Below are positions 6,359 through 14,750 of a stretch of DNA of 59,540 nucleotides, one piece after another (within the stretch, counting starts at the first letter, position 1; each line of letters opens with the position of its first letter). The notes under the pieces are model-generated. The model saw only the letters and a program-made list of their open reading frames with translations. It had not been told where the DNA came from and ran no database searches. The stretch is from positions 1 to 59,540 of the forward strand of contig NZ_CAKTTZ010000008.1 of the NCBI RefSeq assembly GCF_934617235.1, written 5' to 3'. The DNA is from an uncultured Ellagibacter sp. (GTDB lineage Bacteria; Actinomycetota; Coriobacteriia; Coriobacteriales; Eggerthellaceae). Both the position numbers and the translations under genes were made by a program.

Positions 6359-7681
6359 ATGGCATTACCAATCGTTGCGGTCGTAGGCCGCCCGAACGTG
6401 GGGAAATCCACGTTCGTCAATCGAATCGCCGAGGCCGACGAGGCCATCGTGCACGAGATGCGCGGCGTCACGCGCGACCGTTCGTATCACAAAGCCGACT
6501 GGAACGGCATCGAGTTCAAGCTGATCGACACCGGCGGCATCGAGATGGGCACCGAGGACCAGTTCCAAGGTTCCATCCGCTCGCAGGCGTTCGAGGCGAC
6601 CAACGAGGCCGACGTGATCGTCTTCATCGTGGACGGCAAAACCGGCATCAACGCCGACGACGAGGAGGTCGCGCGCATCCTGCGCAAGACCACCAAGCCG
6701 GTGTTGCTCGCGGTCAACAAGCTCGACACCCCCAACAAGCTCGATGAGCTGTGGGAGTTCTACCAGCTGGGCTTAGGCGACCCGTTCCCCATTTCGGCCA
6801 CGCACGGCCATGGCACGGGTGATTTGCTCGATGAGGTAGTCGATCACCTGCGCAAAGTCGATTGCAGCTTCGAGGACGATGAGGACGACGAGGACATCAT
6901 CAACGTCGCCATCATCGGCCGCCCGAACGCGGGTAAGTCCTCGCTCACCAACCGCCTCACCAACAACGATCGCTCCATCGTCTCGGATGTTGCGGGCACT
7001 ACGCGCGACGCTATCGACACGGTGGTTGTTCACGACGGCAAGAAGTACCGCATCGTCGACACGGCGGGCCTGCGGCGCAAAAGCCAGATCGACGAGGACG
7101 TCGAGTATTACGGCTTCGTCCGCGCGATGCGCGCCATCGACCGCGCTGACGTTGCGCTGCTCGTGATCGACGGTTCGATCGGCCTGACCGACCAGGACCA
7201 GCGCGTGGCCGGTTTCGCCGCTGAGCGCGGGTGTGCCATGATCATCGTGCTGAACAAGTGGGACCTCGTGGAAGGCCCCGAGGCGAAAGCCGAGGTCCGC
7301 GAGCGCATCGAGGACCGCATGACCTTCGTTGGCTACGCGCCCGTTGTCGCCACCTGCGCGCTCACGGGCAAGAAGGTCGACCGCATTTGGGACGCCGTCG
7401 ACAAGGCGTACGCCGGCTTCAGCCAGACGATTTCCACCAACAAGCTCAACTCGTGGCTGTCCTCCATTCGCGAGACCGGTCACACAGTATCGCAGGGCAA
7501 GGCCGTGCTGCGCATGAAGTACGTCACGCAGACGGGCACGTGTCCGCCGCATTTCACGGTGTTCGTGAATCGCCCGGATTTGGTGACCGATAACTACGAG
7601 CGCTTCCTTGAGAATCGTCTGCGCAAGACGTTCGATTTGGAGGGAACGCCCATCCGTCTCAAGTTCAAGAAGAAGGATTAG
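6359..7681 (+). CDS. der: ribosome biogenesis GTPase Der (EngA)
   Basis: 440 residues, normal family length. It has two tandem GTPase domains and a C-terminal KH-like domain, and acts in 50S subunit maturation. The first P-loop is GRPNVGKS (about 10-17) with DTGG and NKLD; the second is GRPNAGKS (about 183) with DTAGLRRK and NKWD. The KH-like part (about 355-440) is intact. It starts 6 bp after the DUF512 gene and lies in the same operon as plsY and gpsA. Confidence 0.97.
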   Translation: MALPIVAVVGRPNVGKSTFVNRIAEADEAIVHEMRGVTRDRSYHKADWNGIEFKLIDTGGIEMGTEDQFQGSIRSQAFEATNEADVIVFIVDGKTGINADDEEVARILRKTTKPVLLAVNKLDTPNKLDELWEFYQLGLGDPFPISATHGHGTGDLLDEVVDHLRKVDCSFEDDEDDEDIINVAIIGRPNAGKSSLTNRLTNNDRSIVSDVAGTTRDAIDTVVVHDGKKYRIVDTAGLRRKSQIDEDVEYYGFVRAMRAIDRADVALLVIDGSIGLTDQDQRVAGFAAERGCAMIIVLNKWDLVEGPEAKAEVRERIEDRMTFVGYAPVVATCALTGKKVDRIWDAVDKAYAGFSQTISTNKLNSWLSSIRETGHTVSQGKAVLRMKYVTQTGTCPPHFTVFVNRPDLVTDNYERFLENRLRKTFDLEGTPIRLKFKKKD

Positions 7682-7829
7682 ATCGGTAGCGCGGGGCTTT
7701 AGGCCGTAACCCCTCGTTTCGGCGGTGCTCCAAATCGCCTGATTGCACGTGCTTTTTGCGGTTTGCGCAGCTGTGCGTCGGGCATGGCTGCCGCCGTTTG
7801 CCCTGTCGTTGTTTGCTAAGGAGTTTATT

Positions 7830-8489
7830 TTGCTCGCGCTTGTGTTGCTCGCTGTCGTTTGCTTCCTTTTAGGGTCGATTCCCTGGGGGCTTATCATCTC
7901 GAAGTCGGTTTTCCATACTGACATCCGCGAGCATGGCAGCGGCAACATCGGGACCACGAACGCCATGCGCACCATGGGCAAGAAAGGCGGCGCTGCGGTG
8001 TTCGTGCTCGATTTCGGCAAGGGCCTGCTCTCGGGGCTGGTCGCCGTTTTCGTGCTGGCGAACTGCATTCCTGACGCCGGCATGGCGGCAGATTCGCCGG
8101 TGAGCGCTTCTGAGGTCGTCGCGCTCGCCTTCCTCTGCTGCACGCTCGGGCACATCTTCAGCCCCTGGCTTAAGTTCAAGGGCGGCAAGGGAATCGCGGT
8201 CGCGGTGGGCTGCCTGTTCGTGACGTTCGGCGTGATGGGCGCGCTTCTCGAGATCGCCGTCTTTGCCGTGGTGGTCGCCATCTCGCGCTTCGTGTCGGCA
8301 GGCTCGCTCGCTGCGGCGATCGTGTGCCCGATCTTTGCGGCATACTACTTCCTCTTCCAGACATTCGACCCGATTGCATGGGTGTTGTGCCTGGCCACCG
8401 CACTCGTTGTCATTTGGGCTCATCGCGGCAACATCCATCGTCTTGCAACGGGGACCGAGCGCCGCATCGGCGACAAGGCAAAGGAGTAG
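7830..8489 (+). CDS. plsY: acyl-phosphate:glycerol-3-phosphate acyltransferase PlsY
   Basis: 219 residues. Integral membrane enzyme making lysophosphatidic acid from acyl phosphate (supplied by PlsX, encoded at 30265) and glycerol-3-phosphate. Five hydrophobic segments; the family motifs are GSIPWG, GSGNIGTTN and KFKGGKGIAVAVG. I choose the TTG at 7830 because AAGGAG lies 6 nt upstream and it gives the usual short N-terminus; the frame is open further upstream to 7743. gpsA, which makes its substrate, follows by 3 bp. Confidence 0.94.
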   Translation: MLALVLLAVVCFLLGSIPWGLIISKSVFHTDIREHGSGNIGTTNAMRTMGKKGGAAVFVLDFGKGLLSGLVAVFVLANCIPDAGMAADSPVSASEVVALAFLCCTLGHIFSPWLKFKGGKGIAVAVGCLFVTFGVMGALLEIAVFAVVVAISRFVSAGSLAAAIVCPIFAAYYFLFQTFDPIAWVLCLATALVVIWAHRGNIHRLATGTERRIGDKAKE

Positions 8490-8492
8490 CGC

Positions 8493-9494
8493 ATGAAGGT
8501 TTCGGTTATCGGCGCGGGTTCTTGGGGCACCGCGCTTTCGCAGGTGCTTGCGAATAACGGCCATAACGTGGGGCTTTGGGCGCGCAAGCCCGAAGTCGTC
8601 AAGGCGATCAACTCCGAGCACAAGAATCCTCGCTACCTAACTGATGTAGAGCTGAACCCAGATGTGGTCGCCACATTGTCGTATCGCGATACGCTGCTTC
8701 GTGCTCGCGCTGCCGTTATCGTCACGCCCTCGACGCTCGTGCGCGGGGCGGCGCGCGCCTTGGCAGACGTGGTCGACTCCGATTTCCCAGTCATCGTTTG
8801 CTCGAAGGGCATCGAGGAGGGCAGCGGCCTTCTTCCCATCGACATCCTCGACGCCGAAATGGGCAATCGCAGCCGCTTCGCGGTCCTTTCGGGTCCTAAC
8901 CATGCCGAGGAAGTGGTGCGCGGCGTTCCCGCTGCCACGGTCATTGCGAGCGAATCGCCTGATACGGCCGCATTTTTCCAGGAGATGTTCGCGAGCGAGT
9001 CGTTCCGCGCCTATACGAGTGAGGATGCGTGCGGAGTGGAGCTATGCGCCGCCTTCAAAAACGTTGTCGCGATTGCCGTGGGCATGTCCTACGGGCTTGG
9101 TTTCGGTGACAACACCGCGGCACTTCTCGTGTCGCGCGGTTTGGCCGAGATGAGCCGGCTTGTCGTGGCGTGCGGCGGCAACGCGATCACCTGCATGGGG
9201 CTTGCGGGCACGGGGGATATGGTCGCCACGTGCATGTCGCATCATTCGCGCAACCGCACGTTCGGTGAGATGCTTGCGGCTGGCAAGACGCTTGAGGACT
9301 TCACCGCCGAGACCCACATGGTTGCCGAGGGTGCCAATGCGTGCCGCAACGTGAAGGTGCTTGCCGATCGCTACGGCGTTGACCTGCCGATCGCCGATGC
9401 GGTGCGCTCCGTAGTGTGGGAGGGTGCTGACCCGAAATCGCTCGCCCGCGATTTGACGAGCCGCTCGCTAAAGCCCGAATTCTACGGAATCTAG
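8493..9494 (+). CDS. gpsA: glycerol-3-phosphate dehydrogenase [NAD(P)+]
   Basis: 333 residues. It reduces dihydroxyacetone phosphate to sn-glycerol-3-phosphate, feeding phospholipid synthesis through the adjacent plsY. The Rossmann motif GAGSWGTAL is at the N-terminus, followed by the catalytic-region motif LCAAFKNVVAIAVGMSYGLG with the active Lys and by NTAALLVSRGLAEM. It ends the DUF512-der-plsY-gpsA unit; no clear terminator follows, and 9495-9766 shows nothing I can identify. Confidence 0.96.
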   Translation: MKVSVIGAGSWGTALSQVLANNGHNVGLWARKPEVVKAINSEHKNPRYLTDVELNPDVVATLSYRDTLLRARAAVIVTPSTLVRGAARALADVVDSDFPVIVCSKGIEEGSGLLPIDILDAEMGNRSRFAVLSGPNHAEEVVRGVPAATVIASESPDTAAFFQEMFASESFRAYTSEDACGVELCAAFKNVVAIAVGMSYGLGFGDNTAALLVSRGLAEMSRLVVACGGNAITCMGLAGTGDMVATCMSHHSRNRTFGEMLAAGKTLEDFTAETHMVAEGANACRNVKVLADRYGVDLPIADAVRSVVWEGADPKSLARDLTSRSLKPEFYGI

Positions 9495-9766
9495 CTAAAT
9501 TTCCCGTTTTCTTGCGAACGGAAGCTGCTGGCTGGAGCAGTACAGTGGGTTCGTGGTCAACTAGACGAGTTATGCGACGTTTTTCCGCCCGATTATTCCT
9601 CTCGCGATGGCTTGGGGCATCCTTCGAAGGTAAAATCCCAGGTCAGCTTGAGGCAAGTTGGATTATCCTGAGAAAAGGCAGCGCATAACTTGTTCTTTTG
9701 ACCACCAAGTGGCGTTTCTTGGCGTGCTTATCATGCAAGCAGGTGGCGGTTTTCGAGTGGGCGCGT

Positions 9767-10300
9767 TTACACGAGTTTCTCAAAGGCGATTCGTTGTTTT
9801 CCCGCGTCATTTCCTTCTACCAGGGTGATGACGCCACAATAGGTGAAACCTGCTTTCTGAAGGGCGCGCTGCATCGGCTTGTTGTCCGCATGCGTGTCGA
9901 TGCGGATCGAAGAGAGCCCCCTTCGAGCGGCCTCGCTGCACGCGAAGTCGAGCATCGAGCCAGCGATGCCTTTGCCCTTCGACTCCGGGGCTACGCCTAC
10001 GCGGTGAACCGCGGCGTACTTTGCGCCAGGTGTGAGCCAAGCGCCGTCAATTTCGCCGTATGAGGGTTCCGGGTCGTTTGCCTCGGCGTCGGCGATGAGG
10101 GCGAACATACCCGAAACCGCACCTTCGTCGGTTTCCACTACGTAAGCGAAGCCGTCCACAACGTCAGCTTCCCAGCACGCACGGTTGGGGTAGCCATCTT
10201 GCCACTGATCGATGCCCATGTTCCGCATGGCGGTCTTCGCAGATTCGCAGATCTCGTCCATACGCTCGACGTCGGAATGGGTTGCCGGTCGAATAATCAT
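9767..10300 (-). CDS. GNAT family N-acetyltransferase
   Basis: 177 residues starting at MIIRPATHSDVERMDEI; the ATG at 10300 has GAGAGGGG upstream and is preferred over the one at 10318. The acetyl-CoA binding motif is VGVAPESKGKGIAGSMLDFA (about 106-125), followed by the typical late strand NKPMQRALQKAGFTYCG. It transfers an acetyl group to an unknown small molecule or protein N-terminus. It is monocistronic. Confidence 0.88.
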   Translation of the reverse strand: MIIRPATHSDVERMDEICESAKTAMRNMGIDQWQDGYPNRACWEADVVDGFAYVVETDEGAVSGMFALIADAEANDPEPSYGEIDGAWLTPGAKYAAVHRVGVAPESKGKGIAGSMLDFACSEAARRGLSSIRIDTHADNKPMQRALQKAGFTYCGVITLVEGNDAGKQRIAFEKLV

Positions 10301-10410
10301 GCGACCCCTCTCTCGCATTTAGTGTTCCGACGATGATACCAGCTGATGCGGCTTATGGGCCGAGCCGTTAAGTGACTGTTTCCCTTGCCTTGTCAAGCGG
10401 TGGGGGAGAC

Positions 10411-10596
10411 CTGCCAGAAATCGGGTGGTTTTCATCATCTGGAAGGGGTGGAGTGGGTGATGGGGAGAGCATCTCGGGCACTTGCATTAATTTGAACTGG
10501 CCTTTTGGTTCTGTGTTGCGAGGAAGCATCATGAGGCGGGCTGAATTGGGCGGCGAATTGTCTGCCAGATGATGAAAACTGCCAATTATCTGGCAG
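10411..10596. repeat. imperfect 32-bp inverted repeat flanking 122 bp
   Basis: 10411-10442 and 10565-10596 are inverted copies: both contain CTGCCAGA and, 16 bp further, the exact block TTTTCATCATCTGG or its complement. The right copy also contains its own 9-bp inverted pair CTGCCAGAT / ATCTGGCAG. No open frame is convincing in between. It could be a miniature inverted-repeat element or a foldable RNA. Confidence 0.55.
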
Positions 10597-10633
10597 TTAC
10601 CCTTCTCGTTTTCTGCACGCGCATTGTTGGCAA

Positions 10634-10880
10634 GGGGCTCCTGTGGGGGAAGGGGCTGCGAGATGCCTTCGTGCTGGCCAGCTACGGGCTTCCCGTGGGA
10701 GAAAGAGCCGCAGTTGCCTGCGCTTATCGTGTCGACGCCCAGCTACGGGGCTCCCGCGGGGGAAGGGGAAGCGCGGCGGCGCCCTCCCGTTGACCGGCAA
10801 AGGGCTCCCGTGGGAGAGAGGTCGAGGCGTTCCTTCGTATTGCTGACAAGAGGTTCTCGTGGAGAAAGAGGCTGCAAATT
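10634..10880 (+). repeat. five degenerate tandem repeats, unit about 50-60 bp
   Basis: Variants of a core resembling GGGCTCCCGTGGGAGAAAG begin near 10634, 10686, 10747, 10802 and 10851. Each core is a small palindrome (CTCCC-GT-GGGAG in the best copy). Linkers share pieces such as GCCTTCGT and CCAGCTACGG. Copies diverge and spacing varies from 49 to 61 bp. No protein is convincingly encoded across them. Confidence 0.6.
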
Positions 10881-10914
10881 AGTCTATCGAGGTGCCATCC
10901 TTGTATTTGCTAGT

Positions 10915-10931
10915 GAGAATGAGTATCATTA
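10915..10931 (+). promoter_or_regulatory. Fur-like iron box
   Basis: GAGAATGAGTATCATTA closely matches the core of the classical Fur box. Its centre is a perfect inverted repeat, AATGA-GTA-TCATT. It lies 34 bp before the start of the flavin reductase/rubredoxin gene, so iron- or metal-dependent repression of that gene is likely; a DtxR-type regulator is an alternative. Confidence 0.6.
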
Positions 10932-10964
10932 AGCTATCCTAATTAGAAGATGAGGGAGGACTGA

Positions 10965-11681
10965 ATGATCGACAAGACTGCTTTCCATAGCCTGAGCTAC
11001 GGTATGTACGTTATCGGGACCAGTTTCGAGGGTCGCGACTTCGGCTGTGTGGCGAACACTTTTGCCCAGGTCACGTCATCTCCGTTGCAGGTGAGCGTTG
11101 CCCTGAACAAAGAAAATGCCACGACGGCTGCCCTGCGCGCTGCTTGCTGCTTCACGGCGTCGTGTCTGTCGGAAGATGCCTCGATGGAGCTCATCGGCAC
11201 ATTCGGCTTCCACTCGTCGACCGAGTTCGATAAGTTCGCCCGACATGCGTGCGCCCGTGATGCGGCGGGCATGCCGTATGTCGCCGAGGCGTGCTGCGCG
11301 TGGTTCTCCGCGAAGGTCACAGCTGAGCTCGACTTGGGCACGCACGTGCTGTTCATCGGCGAGGTGGAGGAAAGCCGGAAGGTCGAAGGCGCGGCGGCGC
11401 CCATGACTTATTCGTTCTATCACCAGGTAAAAGGTGGGAAAACGCCGCCGAAGGCTTCGAGTTATCTGGGGGATGATCAACCTGCAACCACCTCGGCGTC
11501 TGCTGGGGAAGGTGGCGAAGGCGAGGGCGCTGCGGCCCCGAAGGTTGGAGATGCGGCCCCGAAGGTGGGCTGGCGCTGCACGATTTGCGGCCATATCGAG
11601 TACGTCGATGAGCTCCCTGATGATTTCGAATGTCCCATCTGCGGTGTTGGCAAGGAGATGTTCGAGCGCGTGGAGCTGTAG
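10965..11681 (+). CDS. flavin reductase domain-rubredoxin fusion (high-molecular-weight rubredoxin, Hrb-like)
   Basis: 238 residues; ATG with GGGAGGA just upstream. Residues 1-155 form a flavin reductase-like FMN-binding domain; an Ala/Gly/Glu linker (about 168-198) leads to a short rubredoxin domain with CTICG and CPICG knuckles for one iron (about 201-238). Such proteins pass electrons from NAD(P)H or a reductase to flavodiiron proteins that remove O2 or NO in anaerobes (known for Hrb of Moorella). The partner flavodiiron gene is not in the window. The upstream Fur-like box suggests iron control. It is monocistronic. Confidence 0.85.
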   Translation: MIDKTAFHSLSYGMYVIGTSFEGRDFGCVANTFAQVTSSPLQVSVALNKENATTAALRAACCFTASCLSEDASMELIGTFGFHSSTEFDKFARHACARDAAGMPYVAEACCAWFSAKVTAELDLGTHVLFIGEVEESRKVEGAAAPMTYSFYHQVKGGKTPPKASSYLGDDQPATTSASAGEGGEGEGAAAPKVGDAAPKVGWRCTICGHIEYVDELPDDFECPICGVGKEMFERVEL

Positions 11682-11765
11682 ACGGCTGCGCACAGCCCCT
11701 ACTCGAGCTTCTGCTTACGAGCTTCCCGCCATCCGCCACGTACGATACCCGTAGACGGCCGCCGT

Positions 11766-13814
11766 CTAACTCTGCTTGAGCTTTTCCCGATAAGGGGCCG
11801 TGTCCACGAGCTCTGCGAGTTTCACCTGCCCACAGAAGCGCTCGGCACCGCTTGCGATGAGGCCCGGCTTCATCGCAAGCATGGTGACGGTGACGTCGGC
11901 GCAAAAACAGGGGTCCGCCCATATCGCGGCTTGTGCGGAATAGCCGCTTGGCACATCGATCGCCACGGCAAAAGGAGCATCCTTCCTGCGATCGTGCAGG
12001 GTAGTGCCGCTCGCCTTTTTACTCGGCGCACCCGTGCGGGCGCGATGCGCTCCGCGCCCCTTCCCGCGCGGCCCATTGAATCTTCGCAGGTTGGCAAGGG
12101 AAATCCACGTTGCATACGGCTCGCGCAGAGCACGCCCCGCAAAACCCGTTCCCAAAATCGCGTCGACGACGACCTCTGCTTCGTCGAGCGTGCGTGCGAC
12201 ATCGCCGGCTTCCGGGGCAACCGCGATGGTCAGGGAAAACCCGCCTTCGGTTGCTCGCTCCATAGCGAAAAGGGCCTCGGTGCGCGCGGGCTCGGCAGTT
12301 AGGGCTTCGGCTGCTTTCGGGGTGACGAGCGTGACGGGGTAGCCGCTCTTCGCAAGGCTCGCTGCGCATACCCAGCCGTCGCCTCCGTTGTTGCCCGAGC
12401 CTGCCAGCACGCATACGCGCACCGGGCCTCCCGACCATGCGCGCACCTCGTCGGCGACCGCTTCACCCGCACAGCGCATGAGGCTTGCGAGCGACGTGCC
12501 GCCTTCGGCGATAAGCTGCTCGAGTTTTCGCACGTCATCGACGGAAAGCGCGCTCAGTCTCGCGCGCTCTGCCGCAAGGCCGCTCTCGGTCATGATGCGC
12601 GTTCGGCTTAGCATGCCGTTCAGCATGACGAACGGCGAGCGACCCGACGCTGCTCGTGCGCCGCGGACGACAAGCGAGACGATCCATGCCAGACTAAACA
12701 CGGCAAGCACTCCGATGCACACCCCTGTGTTGTGCGAGGCGAAGGTTGCCAGCGTGCCCGTCTCAGAGCCGAGCGAGACATCGCGCACCTCGATGAGCAG
12801 GGTGAACAGCCCCCAGGGAATCCACAGGAAAACGAAGAGCAGGCCGTATCGCGCCAGATAGTGGTACCACGATGCGGGGCGTGCCCCCGTGCGCGCGATG
12901 CGCAGGTGCAAGAGCGCCTGGGCGGGCGTTTTGCCCTTCGTCGCCATGGGCACGATGAAGAATACGACGACGAGTGCGGCGAGTATGCACAGGCGAGCAG
13001 GCGAGAGCGCGTCGCTTACCTGCGCGGTGGTCGCCTCGAGGGCTTGCGCTGCGGTTGCCCTCGCGCCGATCGGAGTTGCAACCAGGCCTGATCGGTACAC
13101 CAGGTAGATCGATCCCACCGCAAGCGCGGCGGTCAGCACGGAGTCGAGCGCGAAGGAGAGGGCGCGCCTTATGACGCTTGCGGAAAGCCCCGCCTCGGCC
13201 GCGCGCAGGTTCGCCGTCCGCAAGTCGGGAAGCGCGCGCATTGCGGGGCCTGTCAGCCAGAATCCCAACATGGCGCCGAGTGTGTTTTGGATCAGGTCGT
13301 CCACATCGAACAGGCGATAGGGGTGCTCATAGATGCCCCACAACCCCGTGAGCTGGGTCGTCTCGAAGGAGAGCGTCACCAAAAAGCCGATGATGAGCGT
13401 CTGCCACCAGGTGCGGCGGAAGTAGTAGCGAAGATAGGCACCTAACGGTAAAAGCAACAGTACGTTGAAAATCGCCTCGTAGATGTAAGGGTCGCGCAAA
13501 AGCCGAGGCCACGTTGCGGGATCACTCGGTGAGAAGGTGGTTTCGGCGAGAAACTCATGGACGAAGTTGAAGGGGATAAGTTGCGGCGTCGCAGCGTAGG
13601 CGACGTATGTCGTGCGATCGGCGGGAAGCGGCAAAAGCACGAGGAAATACGCGCACATAAGATAGAACACGAACGAATAGACAATCGCGGTATGAAGTTT
13701 CGGTACCGACCCTCGGCGGCGGTATTGGTAGACCATATAGGGAATAGTGATGAGGAACGCGACCGCCGGGAACAGGATGCATGCGGTGAGGATGTCGCTC
13801 AGGTATACGTTCAA
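11766..13814 (-). CDS. VanZ-RDD membrane protein fused to NAD(P)H-hydrate epimerase domain
   Basis: 682 residues in one uninterrupted frame, TTG start with GAAGAGG 9 nt upstream. Residues about 40-185 are a VanZ-like membrane domain and about 215-385 an RDD-type membrane domain (R/D signature RRALSFALDS and GKTPAQALLHLRI). From about 415 to 682 it is a YjeF N-terminal domain: LAGSGNNGGDGWVCAASL, VVDAILGTGFAG and AIDVPSGYSA, the NADHX/NADPHX epimerase signatures. A basic, low-complexity insert (about 578-612) interrupts the epimerase part. The dehydratase half of YjeF is absent. An ATG at residue 408 could start a separate epimerase, but no ribosome site precedes it. Confidence 0.82.
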   Translation of the reverse strand: MNVYLSDILTACILFPAVAFLITIPYMVYQYRRRGSVPKLHTAIVYSFVFYLMCAYFLVLLPLPADRTTYVAYAATPQLIPFNFVHEFLAETTFSPSDPATWPRLLRDPYIYEAIFNVLLLLPLGAYLRYYFRRTWWQTLIIGFLVTLSFETTQLTGLWGIYEHPYRLFDVDDLIQNTLGAMLGFWLTGPAMRALPDLRTANLRAAEAGLSASVIRRALSFALDSVLTAALAVGSIYLVYRSGLVATPIGARATAAQALEATTAQVSDALSPARLCILAALVVVFFIVPMATKGKTPAQALLHLRIARTGARPASWYHYLARYGLLFVFLWIPWGLFTLLIEVRDVSLGSETGTLATFASHNTGVCIGVLAVFSLAWIVSLVVRGARAASGRSPFVMLNGMLSRTRIMTESGLAAERARLSALSVDDVRKLEQLIAEGGTSLASLMRCAGEAVADEVRAWSGGPVRVCVLAGSGNNGGDGWVCAASLAKSGYPVTLVTPKAAEALTAEPARTEALFAMERATEGGFSLTIAVAPEAGDVARTLDEAEVVVDAILGTGFAGRALREPYATWISLANLRRFNGPRGKGRGAHRARTGAPSKKASGTTLHDRRKDAPFAVAIDVPSGYSAQAAIWADPCFCADVTVTMLAMKPGLIASGAERFCGQVKLAELVDTAPYREKLKQS

Positions 13815-14089
13815 GGTGTCTTGCCTCTTCTTTATCGTTATCCCGCCCGCGCGAGGTCATTGCTTGGCCTGCGGGGCCGCGCACAGGTTCGGTTTTCTCA
13901 GCCTTGCGCGCGTTTCGGTTTGTCGCGGTTGCAAGCGGCGTGGCTTATCGCGGTTGAACCCGCTTGGCTTTGTGGAGTCGTGCGCGGGTTGAATGACGGG
14001 CCGTTTCACAGGTCGAACGACGCTCCGCCCGACAGCTCGCGCTCCGCTTCGCAGCTTGCGCGTCGCTCGGCAGAACGCGAGCCCCTACG

Positions 14090-14569
14090 TTAGGCCCCTG
14101 CTCGTTCCCGCTCCATGTGCAAGAGGCCTTCCCGAATGCGCCCGCGCGCATCGGCTGCGATGGGACGGCCGTTTGCGCGAACGACTCGGTGATCGGGAAC
14201 AAGCACGGCGATCGGGTTTTCCCTCACCGCGGCCCCCACGGTGCGGTACGACTTCGGTTTCCCCAGCTCGCGCGCAAGATCGCCGCTTGTGACCGAGGTG
14301 GCGAAGGGAACGCGGGCGAGCGCTTCCCATACGCTTTTCTGGAATTCGGTTCCCTCGGGGTCGAGCGGGATGTCGAAGGCGGTGCGCTTTCCCGCGAAGT
14401 ATTCTAAAAGCTCGGTGGCGCAGCGGTTCGATAGCTCGGTCGGGCGCCGAGTGCCTGCCAGCTGCACCTCACCGAACGCCACTGCGCGCACACCCTTCTC
14501 GCTCACGCAGATGGTGATCGGGCCGTGGGGGGTGGGGTAGGAATAGTGCGAGAGCATGCTGTGCATCAT
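14090..14569 (-). CDS. alkyltransferase-like protein (MGMT/Ogt family) lacking the catalytic cysteine
   Basis: 159 residues. The C-terminal part aligns with O6-alkylguanine-DNA alkyltransferases: EFQKSVWEALARVPFA, the Arg finger region YRTVGAAV, and ENP followed by the active-site loop. That loop reads VPDHRVV; the acceptor Cys of the normal PCHRV is Asp (codon GAT at about 14191-14193). Alkyltransferase-like proteins that only flag lesions for excision repair usually carry Trp here, so Asp is unusual. The protein probably binds alkylated DNA without repairing it, or is degenerate. GAAGG precedes the ATG pair at 14569/14566. Confidence 0.8.
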   Translation of the reverse strand: MMHSMLSHYSYPTPHGPITICVSEKGVRAVAFGEVQLAGTRRPTELSNRCATELLEYFAGKRTAFDIPLDPEGTEFQKSVWEALARVPFATSVTSGDLARELGKPKSYRTVGAAVRENPIAVLVPDHRVVRANGRPIAADARGRIREGLLHMERERAGA

Positions 14570-14750
14570 GGGGCCTTCTTCCTGTCGTTGTCTCCATTAT
14601 AGGCGGGCGAGGCGTTTTCGCGTCGCGCTGCGTGGGGATTTCACATGTCATTGCGCGATGTGCCCGTCGTGTGCGCCCAGTGCGCTAGAATGGCTGCTTG
14701 ACGAGAGAACGCCGCAGGTAGGCGGCGCAATAGGCAGACAAGGAGCACAC

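Larger units (their letters stand above)
10301..10964. other. 664-bp non-coding, repeat-rich region
   Basis: It lies between the divergent GNAT and rubredoxin genes and contains, in order, the imperfect inverted repeat (10411-10596), five degenerate palindromic repeats (10634-10880) and an iron-regulator-like box (10915-10931). Short open frames here have no ribosome sites and repeat-driven composition, so I annotate none. Confidence 0.6.

Noticed and set aside
7743..7829. N-terminal extension of plsY
   Set aside because: The frame is open, but the extension has no ribosome site and is atypical; the TTG at 7830 has AAGGAG at good spacing.
10634..10880. Possible CRISPR array
   Set aside because: Repeat copies are diverged, spacing varies from 49 to 61 bp, linkers share sequence with each other and no cas gene is present.
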